Assembly: GCA_023255735.1 (NCBI GenBank)
Contig: JAGDVP010000005.1
Coordinates: 27,761-91,760, forward strand
DNA length: 64,000 nt
Reading direction: 5' to 3'
Source of the DNA: Halothiobacillus sp.
Lineage (GTDB): Bacteria > Pseudomonadota > Gammaproteobacteria > Halothiobacillales > Halothiobacillaceae
Shown here piece after piece: positions 57,445 to 64,000 of the stretch. The notes below the pieces were generated by a model, which was not told where the DNA came from, did no database searches, and saw only the letters and a program-made list of their open reading frames with translations. Each line of letters begins with the position of its first letter. The stretch's first letter is position 1. The translations under genes and the position numbers were made by a program.

Positions 57445-57995
57445 GCGGCACCTAATTTAAGATTGAGTAAAAATTGGGCGATTTGTGCGGTGCCGAGCGC
57501 CGCAGAAAAAAATAGGATTGAGGCAACAATACTCGCGGGCGAGCCCATTGCTACGCCGTTAATGGTGTGTCCTGAGGTGCAGCCGCCCGCCATCCGCGCG
57601 CCCATACCGATCAGCACGCCACCCAAAAGCCACCAAGCGATGCGCCCAAGAGCGGATTGCGGCATTAAGGCTTCATAAAGCGCACCAAAATGGGTGGGCG
57701 CAGCCCAGGTTCCGCTGGATACGCTGGCAAATAGCCCGCCTAAAAAAATCCCAATCAGAAACCAGATTTTCCAATCGGTTGCGCGGCTATGCGCATCGCC
57801 TTGGAATAAGGGCAGCCGGCTCCCTGCGCGGGCGCATACATTGCCAAAGGCGGCCGAACAGCCTAGGGGTTGATCGGTTAGCCAGCGCTGGGCGAAGGCA
57901 AAAATACCAATAGCGCCGCCGGCAACCCAGGCAGGCCATAAATCGGCGGATAGAAGCGGCAGGTTCCCAATGCTGTTAAAAAAATCGGTTGTCAT
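57441..57995 (-). CDS. YeeE/YedE-like sulfur permease half (N-terminal type)
   Basis: A 184 aa membrane protein with four or five helices. WVAGGAIGIFAFAQRWLTDQPLGCSAAFGNVC and GMGARMAGGCTSGHTINGVAMGSPAS contain the conserved cysteines that relay thiosulfate-like ions in YeeE. It is the first of two coupled half-genes (4 bp overlap) and precedes hslR. Such split pairs are common beside sulfur or rhodanese genes; none of those lies adjacent here. Confidence 0.86.
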   Translation of the reverse strand: MTTDFFNSIGNLPLLSADLWPAWVAGGAIGIFAFAQRWLTDQPLGCSAAFGNVCARAGSRLPLFQGDAHSRATDWKIWFLIGIFLGGLFASVSSGTWAAPTHFGALYEALMPQSALGRIAWWLLGGVLIGMGARMAGGCTSGHTINGVAMGSPASIVASILFFSAALGTAQIAQFLLNLKLGAA

Positions 57996-58136
57996 GATTG
58001 CAGTCCTTAGGGTGGTTTTGCAAGAATGACAAAAGATTAGCGCGTTGCCGTTATGGGCGCGCGCTAAACATTTTCATTGGGCTATTGAGTCTTTCTATTC
58101 GTTTTATCTGGTATTAATAAATTGAATAGCTGCTGG

Positions 58137-58400
58137 TTAGTTTTTACGCTCAGGCAGCACGATATTAAGTTCAAGCGTATCGACGCCTTCGTGATGCTCG
58201 ATTTGCACTTGTACCGCGTCATCTTGCACGGCGACATACTTGCGAATGACTTCGAGTAAATCATTTTTAAGTTTTGGCAGGTAATCGGGGTCGGTGTTTT
58301 GACCCGCACTGCGCTCGTGGGCGATCAGAATTTGCAGCCGCTCTTTAGCCAAATGGGCGGTGGGTTTGCTGCGCGCACGAAATAAATCAAATAGCCCCAT
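58137..58400 (-). CDS. minE: Cell division topological specificity factor MinE
   Basis: An 87 aa MinD-activating protein. The membrane-targeting start MGLFDLFRARSKPTAHLAKERLQILIAHERS carries the MinD-contacting helix, followed by the dimerising domain (VLPERKN end). It drives MinD oscillation so that the division site stays at mid-cell. It lies 2 bp downstream of minD. Confidence 0.95.
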   Translation of the reverse strand: MGLFDLFRARSKPTAHLAKERLQILIAHERSAGQNTDPDYLPKLKNDLLEVIRKYVAVQDDAVQVQIEHHEGVDTLELNIVLPERKN

Positions 58401-58402
58401 GA

Positions 58403-59218
58403 TTACCCCCGACCAAATAGGCGGCTGAAAAGAGATTTTTTCTCTGCTTCAATGAAGCGCATGGGGCGATCTTCGCCCAATAAACGCGCTACGGCATCTT
58501 GGTACGCTTGGCCTGCATCGGCGGTTTGATCGAGAATTACCGGGCGCCCTGAATTGGATGCTTGCAGCACGGCGGGAGATTCAGGGATAACGCCCAAGAG
58601 CGGTACAGCCAAGATTTCCAACATGTCTTCAATCGACAGCATTTCGCCGGCTTCTACCCGGTTAGGAGCGTAACGGGTAATTAGCAAGTATTCTCGGATG
58701 GGCGTATCGCCATTTTTAGCGCGCTGCGATTTGCTGGCCAGAATGCCGAGCATCCGATCCGAATCGCGCACAGAGGAAACTTCAGGGTTAGACACAACAA
58801 TCGCTTCATCGGCAAAATACATGGCCAATTGCGCGCCGCGCTCAATGCCGGCGGGTGAATCACAGATAATAAAATCAAAACCATCGGCTTTGAGATCATT
58901 AAAGACCTGCTCTACCCCTTCTTCGGTGAGCGCGTCTTTATCTTTGGTTTGTGAGGCGGGCAGGATATAAAGATTATCAATTTCTTTATGTTTAATCAGT
59001 GCTTGCGTTAAGCCGGCTTCTTTTTGAATCACGTTAACCAGATCGTAGACCACCCGCCGCTCGACACCCATGATGAGATCGAGATTACGCAGACCCACAT
59101 CAAAATCAATCACGACGGTTTTTTTGCCTGCCAACGCAAGGCCACTAGAAATCGCGGCGCTGGTCGTGGTTTTTCCCACACCGCCTTTGCCTGAGGTTAC
59201 AACGATAATTTTTGCCAC
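58403..59218 (-). CDS. minD: Septum site-determining ATPase MinD
   Basis: A 271 aa ParA/MinD ATPase. The deviant Walker A is GKGGVGKTTTSAAI, with VIDFDVGLRNLDLIMG and the DSPAGIERGAQLAMYFADEAIVV box. An amphipathic C-terminal membrane-targeting helix (KKSLFSRLFGRG) ends the protein. It positions MinC at the poles. minE follows by 2 bp, but minC, which normally precedes minD, is absent: the upstream neighbour is divergent ppsA. Confidence 0.95.
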   Translation of the reverse strand: MAKIIVVTSGKGGVGKTTTSAAISSGLALAGKKTVVIDFDVGLRNLDLIMGVERRVVYDLVNVIQKEAGLTQALIKHKEIDNLYILPASQTKDKDALTEEGVEQVFNDLKADGFDFIICDSPAGIERGAQLAMYFADEAIVVSNPEVSSVRDSDRMLGILASKSQRAKNGDTPIREYLLITRYAPNRVEAGEMLSIEDMLEILAVPLLGVIPESPAVLQASNSGRPVILDQTADAGQAYQDAVARLLGEDRPMRFIEAEKKSLFSRLFGRG

Positions 59219-59423
59219 AAATCAACTCCTGCTTCGGGCGCCCGTAAATTAAAACTAACAAGATTTTGCCACAAACAAGTTAAAGCGCGTAAACAAAGCG
59301 TGATTATATTCGGATGAGGGTGTGTAGAGGTGCGCGATTCACCTTTACGCCGAGGCTTAATTACCTTAAGTTAGGTTGGGTATTAAGCGCGCCCAATCAT
59401 CGGCCGTATCAGGAGTGTTTAGC

Positions 59424-61847
59424 ATGACCGCATTTAAGTACATCCGTTTTTTCAGTAAATTAGGCATTGATGATGTGCCCTTGGTGGGCGGAAAAAATGC
59501 CTCGCTGGGCGAAATGTATCAAAAGCTCGCGCCCCAGGGTGTGCGCATTCCCAACGGGTTTGCGATTACGGCCGAGGCTTATCGGTATATGTTAGATGCT
59601 GCCAACGCTTGGCCGGCACTCCATGCGGTGCTGGATGATTTTGATGCCGATGATGTGGCCGATTTGGCGCGGCGCGGCAAGCGGGCACGCGATATTGTGT
59701 ATGGCGCGGGTTTGCCCGCTGATTTGGCCGCAGAAATTATTGCCGCCTACCGCCTGCTGCAACAAGAATATGGCGATGAGGTGGGGTTGGCGGTGCGCAG
59801 TTCAGCCACGGCCGAAGATTTACCGACCGCCAGCTTTGCCGGTCAGCAAGATACGTTTTTAAATGTTCGCGGCGATGACAATTTACTGGATGCCTGCCGG
59901 CGTGATTTTGCAAGTTTGTTTACCGATCGGGCGATTCATTATCGGCTGGATCAAGGATTCGATCATTTCAAAATTGGGCTTTCCATTGGCGTGATGAAGA
60001 TGGTGCGTTCAGATTTATCCGCCTCGGGGGTTATGTTTTCACTGGATACCGAATCGGGGTTCCGTGATGTTGTGTTTATTACGGGCAGTTATGGTTTGGG
60101 TGAAAATGTGGTGCAGGGTGCGGTTGACCCGGACGAATTTTATGTGCATAAGCCGACGTTTACGGCCGGTCATCGCTGCGTGTTGCGGCGAAGCTTGGGC
60201 AGCAAAGCCATCAAAATGGTGTATTTAGAGGGCGAAACCCGTAACACCACGCGCAATATCCCAACACCCGCGGCGGATAGCGCCCGATTTTGCATCACCG
60301 ATGCCGATGTGATGGAACTGGCCGATTATGCGCTCACCATAGAGCAGCATTACGATCGCCCGATGGATATGGAATGGGCGAAAGATGGGTTGGATGGCAA
60401 AATTTATATTGTGCAGGCTCGGCCTGAAACGGTGGCCTCGCAGCGGCAAGCCAATGTACTCGAAAGTCATGTGCTGGAGGGTACCGGCGCGGTCATTAGT
60501 ACCGGGCGTTCGGTTGGTGAGAAAATCGCCACAGGGCGAGCGCGGGTGATTCTTGACGTGGCACACTTAAATGAATTTAAAGCCGGTGAGATTTTAGTGG
60601 CCGACATCACCACCCCCGATTGGGAACCGGTAATGAAAAATGCGGCCGCCATCGTCACCAATCGCGGCGGGCGGACGTGTCATGCTGCCATTATTGCCCG
60701 TGAGTTGGGCATTCCCGCCGTGGTGGGCGCGGGCAATGCAACGAGTGCCATTCATGATGGTAGCCTCGTCACGGTTTCTTGCGCGGAGGGCGATACGGGG
60801 CGCATTTATGAAGGCGCCATACCGTTTCATGTTGAACGCACCGAGGTGGGCGATATGGCTCGCCCGGCAACGCAAATCATGCTGAATCTAGGTAATCCGG
60901 ATTTAGCCTTCAAAGCTTCTTTTTTGCCGAATGATGGCATTGGCCTTGCGCGCATGGAATTTATTATCAATGAATCGATTAAAGCTCACCCCATGGCGCT
61001 CATTCATCCTGATCGGGTCACGGATGCATCCCAACGCGCCGCGATCAACGCGCTTGTGCAAGGCTTTGAGAGTGGCGCTGCATTTTTTATTGAAAAGCTC
61101 TCAGAGGGTGTGGGCACCATTGCGGCGGCCTTTTGGCCTAAACCCGTGGTGGTACGGATGTCGGATTTTAAATCGAATGAATATGCCTCACTTCTGGGTG
61201 GCGAATTTTTCGAGCCGAACGAAGCTAACCCCATGATCGGCTTTCGGGGTGCCGCCCGCTATGCCCATCCAGCGTATGGGGACGGCTTCAAATTGGAGTG
61301 TTTAGCCATCAAACGCGTGCGGGAAGTGATGGGTTTGGTTAACGTGATTGTGATGCTGCCCTTTGTGCGTCGGGTTAAAGAAGCCGATGAGGTGCTCGCC
61401 AAAATGGCTGAGTTTGGGCTCAAACGCGGCGCGCAAGGCTTGCAGGTGTATGCCATGTGCGAAATTCCCAATAACGTGATTTTGATTGATCAATTCGCCC
61501 AGCGTTTTGACGGCTTCTCTATTGGCACTAATGACTTAACCCAGCTCACCTTGGGCGTTGACCGCGATAGTGAGCAGGTGGCCTTTGATTATGACGAGCG
61601 CGATGAGGGGGTTAAGGCCTTGATTAAACTCGCCGTTGAGGGCTGCGCACGCAATGGCATTCATTCGGGTTTATGCGGGCAAGCGCCGTCGGACTATCCC
61701 GAAATGGCCGAGTTTTTGGTCGATATTGGCATTGAATCCATGAGTTTGAACCCTGATACCGTGATTGCCACCACCCGCCATGTCTTGGCGATTGAATCTC
61801 GCCTTAAACGGGCGCCGCGCGATTCAGATACCATACGGCCGCATTGA
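59424..61847 (+). CDS. ppsA: Phosphoenolpyruvate synthase
   Basis: An 807 aa enzyme that converts pyruvate and ATP to PEP, AMP and phosphate, a key gluconeogenic step in autotrophs. The N-terminal ATP-grasp region is VGGKNASLGEMYQKL and RSSATAEDLPTASFAGQQDT. The phospho-His domain has GGRTCHAAIIARELGIPAVVG, and the C-terminal PEP-binding barrel has GLCGQAPSDYPE with the active-site Cys. ATG 59424 with AGGAG at eight bases is chosen over the earlier codon. It is divergent from minD and its last 44 bp overlap the convergent tspO. Confidence 0.96.
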   Translation: MTAFKYIRFFSKLGIDDVPLVGGKNASLGEMYQKLAPQGVRIPNGFAITAEAYRYMLDAANAWPALHAVLDDFDADDVADLARRGKRARDIVYGAGLPADLAAEIIAAYRLLQQEYGDEVGLAVRSSATAEDLPTASFAGQQDTFLNVRGDDNLLDACRRDFASLFTDRAIHYRLDQGFDHFKIGLSIGVMKMVRSDLSASGVMFSLDTESGFRDVVFITGSYGLGENVVQGAVDPDEFYVHKPTFTAGHRCVLRRSLGSKAIKMVYLEGETRNTTRNIPTPAADSARFCITDADVMELADYALTIEQHYDRPMDMEWAKDGLDGKIYIVQARPETVASQRQANVLESHVLEGTGAVISTGRSVGEKIATGRARVILDVAHLNEFKAGEILVADITTPDWEPVMKNAAAIVTNRGGRTCHAAIIARELGIPAVVGAGNATSAIHDGSLVTVSCAEGDTGRIYEGAIPFHVERTEVGDMARPATQIMLNLGNPDLAFKASFLPNDGIGLARMEFIINESIKAHPMALIHPDRVTDASQRAAINALVQGFESGAAFFIEKLSEGVGTIAAAFWPKPVVVRMSDFKSNEYASLLGGEFFEPNEANPMIGFRGAARYAHPAYGDGFKLECLAIKRVREVMGLVNVIVMLPFVRRVKEADEVLAKMAEFGLKRGAQGLQVYAMCEIPNNVILIDQFAQRFDGFSIGTNDLTQLTLGVDRDSEQVAFDYDERDEGVKALIKLAVEGCARNGIHSGLCGQAPSDYPEMAEFLVDIGIESMSLNPDTVIATTRHVLAIESRLKRAPRDSDTIRPH

Positions 61848-62268
61848 GATACAGCGCGATAAATAGCCACACAAGATAGGGTACAAGCAACAGCCCCGCC
61901 CAAAAATTCAAGGGGAAAAAAACCATGGTGGTTAGGGCGACAAGGACAATCAGCAGCAATAAATCCAAGAGGGCGCCGAGTATGGCTCGGCGGCCAAAAA
62001 ATAGCCAAGACCAAGCCGCATTCGCGCCCAATTGCGCTGCATAAAGCAGCAATCCCACTGTTCGCGCGGGCGAATCAACCGTGATAAATATCAAGGCAGC
62101 CGCAATGGCCATCATGACGTAAAGCGCGGTCCACACCACCGGAAACACCCACGGCGGCGGCAAGCCGAGCGGTTTGGCTAAACCGGCATACCACGCATCG
62201 GGGCGAAATCGCCCGCCGGTCACGGCTGCCACAGAGGTAATTAGTATACTGATTATAAAAGTAAGCAT
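61804..62268 (-). CDS. tspO: TspO/MBR family tryptophan-rich sensory protein
   Basis: A 154 aa five-helix membrane protein. The family marks are WYAGLAKPLGLPPPWVFPVVWTALYVMMAIAA near residue 26-57, NAAWSWLFFGRRA, and VPYLVWLFIALYLNAAVWYLN at the end. Bacterial TspO binds porphyrins and is tied to tetrapyrrole, light and stress regulation. Its stop lies inside the last codons of ppsA on the other strand. Confidence 0.9.
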   Translation of the reverse strand: MLTFIISILITSVAAVTGGRFRPDAWYAGLAKPLGLPPPWVFPVVWTALYVMMAIAAALIFITVDSPARTVGLLLYAAQLGANAAWSWLFFGRRAILGALLDLLLLIVLVALTTMVFFPLNFWAGLLLVPYLVWLFIALYLNAAVWYLNRAAPV

Positions 62269-62814
62269 TTAACCCCATCTCTTTGAAGCTTTGTTGCATG
62301 ACTTTGAGAATAACACACCCCCTTATTAGATGAAGTTGTCGTGAATGAATCTGCCGGGTTTGCATACTAGGCGGCTGTATTCAACCAAATAACCGTCGAC
62401 ACAAAAATTCTTACCCCATCCCAGCACGCATGCAGGTATCACTGTCTGGCGCCCTGTGATGAGGTTCCTTAATCTATTTAATGGATTCAGCGCTAACACC
62501 TCATGCCACGGATGGCATTTAATTTAAGTCTGGTTAATTTAAATCTAAGAGATGCCGCAACCTTTTTGCGCAATTTTGTGCCGTTTGCAAAAGCTGTGGC
62601 AAGAGGTGGATGTTTTCCTGCGATTTATGGGCGCGCTGATGAATCTCTTAAATAGTATAAATTTTGCTGGGATTAACTGGTAAAATACTTGTTGTCAAAA
62701 AATAGCCGCATCAATGCAACCAACCAACTCGCACCCGCAGCAAGCGGTTTTTATTTAAGTGTCTGACGACATCGAGTTTTTTATTTTGAGTCGTCCTAAG
62801 TGTGGAGCCCATAG
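62269..62814. other. 546 bp intergenic region between tspO and bcsA
   Basis: The longest gene-free stretch in the window. The part near bcsA is AT-rich and may hold its promoter, although no clear -35/-10 pair could be fixed. An ATCAC...GTGAT inverted repeat with a 13-base loop containing GGCGCC lies at about 62437-62460. No c-di-GMP riboswitch pattern, tRNA or open reading frame was seen. Confidence 0.4.
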
Positions 62815-63963
62815 ATGCTTGATTTAGCCAAGCGTCGTGAGATCAGAATTGTTTTCGCTTTAATCGGCGTGCTCCTTGGTATCGGGGGGTTTTTCGCCTT
62901 AGCGAGCGTACCCACTACTTTAGTCACGCAACAATTGCTCGCGGTTTTTTTATTGGGTGCGATGACCGCGGGGTATTTGATTTCGCGCCGGCTACCCAAG
63001 CATCACCCCATTGAGCCTTGGCTTAAACTAACCGTGATTCTCACCAGCGCTTTTTTAGGTTGGCACTATCTTTATTGGCGAGCAACCGAAACCCTCCCCT
63101 TAAGCTTTGGCCTTGTCTCTATGATTGCGCGGCTGCTGCTTTTTTTGGTTGAAGTCTATGGCTTCATTACGCTCATGTTTGGCCATTTTATTAACATCTC
63201 GCCCAATGAGCGCCGCCCTGTGCCTTTGCCCGCCGATACTCGCCTTTGGCCGACGGTAGATATTTTTATCCCGACCTATAACGAGGATATTTTGGTGATT
63301 CGCCCCACCGTGATTGCCGCGACCCAAATGCGCTACGCGCCGGGTAAATTTAAGGTGTGGATATTAGATGATGGCGGTACGGTGCAAAAATGCACCGATC
63401 CTAACCCGGAAAAAGCCGCCGCCGCCCAAGCACGCCAAGCGGATTTAAAGGCATTGGCTGCCGCGTTTGGCGCTGGGTATTTAACCCGCGAGAAAAACCT
63501 GCATGCCAAGGCGGGCAATCTCAATTCCGCCTTGGGTTTTACGGACGGCGATTTAGTGGCAATTCTCGATTGCGACCACATCCCTGCCGATGATTTTTTG
63601 CTCAACACGGCCGGCGCTTTTTTGGTGGAGGAAAAGCTGTTTTTGCTGCAAACCCCGCATAATTTTATTTCAGCCGATCCGGTGGAAAAAAACCTCAATA
63701 TTTACGGCAAAATCCCCTCTGAAAATGAGTTGTTTTATCGTGTGATGCAACCGGGGCTGGATTTTTGGCACACCTCATTTTTTTGTGGCTCGGCGGCCGT
63801 GTTACGCCGCAGCGTTTTAAATGAATTGGGGGGTATTGCTGGCCAAACCATTACCGAAGATGCCGAAACCACCCTAGATGCCTTATCGTTGGGGTACACC
63901 ACAGCATATTTGAATATCCCGATGGTTATGGTGGACCCCTTAGTCAAGACAATAATGCATTGA
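62815..63963 (+). pseudogene. bcsA: Cellulose synthase catalytic subunit BcsA, truncated (probably by an IS)
   Basis: The N-terminal half of BcsA, 382 aa versus the usual 700-870. Two pairs of membrane helices precede the GT2 core: IFIPTYNEDILVIRPTV, WILDDGGTVQKC, AILDCDHIPADDFLL and TITEDAETTLDALSLGY. The reading matches BcsA up to AYLNIPMV and then runs VDPLVKTIMH to a stop. The QxxRW motif, the later membrane helices and the PilZ c-di-GMP domain are missing. GGAG lies ahead of the ATG. The downstream sequence starts like an insertion-sequence end, so the gene is most likely interrupted rather than naturally short. Confidence 0.82.
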
Positions 63964-64000
63964 GTTTAAGAGGGTAACCTTTCATATGCAGCGGAACGGC
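63932..64000. mobile_element. Probable left end of an insertion sequence inside bcsA
   Basis: The sequence TGGACCCCTTAGTCAAGACA begins exactly where BcsA similarity ends and resembles IS3-type terminal repeats as I remember them. A possible start codon at 63986 (reading MQRNG) could begin a transposase, but only five codons are visible. The family and boundaries cannot be confirmed from this window. Confidence 0.5.

Noticed and set aside
62400-62470. Possible c-di-GMP riboswitch before bcsA
   Set aside because: The GEMM core and tetraloop pattern are not present; only an inverted repeat remains.

Overview
This window looks like chromosome from a gammaproteobacterium with a sulfur-oxidising, probably autotrophic lifestyle. 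The gammaproteobacterial signs are hda behind a PerM-type permease, smpB divergent from ratA-rnfH, leuCDB-asd-fimV, the slyD, rep and ppsA types, and an A2M/pbpC pair. The metabolic signs are a flavocytochrome c sulfide dehydrogenase pair (fccAB-like), a CbbY-type sugar bisphosphate phosphatase and a split YeeE/YedE sulfur permease. A Halothiobacillus-like organism would fit, but that is inference. Gene density is high, genes often overlap by 4 bp, and no rRNA, tRNA or CRISPR array was found.

Layout. 0.2-3.1 kb (-): DUF58 and TgpA-like transglutaminase membrane proteins. 3.3-5.1 kb (+): perM-hda. 5.1-7.1 kb (-): an unknown membrane protein, a stand-alone CZB zinc-sensor protein and cbbY. 7.2-8.1 kb (+): a membrane protein. 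8.2-10.6 kb (-): wrbA, DUF2069, galU, slyD. 10.8-14.2 kb (+): two exported thioredoxin-fold proteins, then TolC and a periplasmic adaptor with no pump. 14.2-16.0 kb (-): an asparagine-synthase-type amidotransferase. 16.2-26.1 kb (+): hisN, a DUF4282 protein, a giant bacterial alpha-2-macroglobulin and pbpC. 26.2-27.6 kb (-): an exported truncated globin and a DUF3034 outer-membrane protein. 27.7-29.2 kb: smpB (-), ratA and rnfH (+). 29.3-31.5 kb (-): a two-component system. 31.6-34.6 kb: a GtrB/GtrA-like pair and a convergent GT39/ArnT-like transferase. 34.8-35.8 kb (+): a D-lactate-type dehydrogenase. 36.0-39.1 kb (+): an arsenic operon of an ArsR-ArsC fusion, GAPDH and ArsJ. 39.2-40.9 kb (-): fccAB. 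41.1-48.0 kb (-): purL, a DMT exporter, rep. 48.1-53.4 kb: a LysR regulator divergent from leuC-leuD-leuB-asd. 53.6-55.8 kb (+): fimV. 56.1-58.0 kb: tadA (+), then hslR and a YeeE/YedE pair (-). 58.1-59.2 kb (-): minDE without minC. 59.4-62.3 kb: ppsA (+), tspO (-). 62.8 kb to the end: a bcsA cut off near the right edge, probably by an insertion sequence.

How the genes work together. The arsenic operon appears to treat arsenate in two ways. A thioredoxin-type reductase is fused to the regulator, and the GAPDH/ArsJ pair would export arsenate as 1-arseno-3-phosphoglycerate. The fcc pair would oxidise sulfide in the periplasm, but its flavoprotein lacks the cysteine that normally binds FAD covalently. 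The A2M/PBP1C pair links periplasmic protease trapping to cell-wall repair. The leucine and asd genes and fimV follow the conserved gammaproteobacterial order, except that truA does not follow fimV.

The strongest points for a second look are the interrupted bcsA, the FccB cysteine loss, the secreted globin/DUF3034 pair, the CZB protein that matches the zinc-site consensus exactly, the pump-less TolC/adaptor pair and the missing minC. I do not claim a wholly new defence or mobile system; nothing in the sequence supports one.
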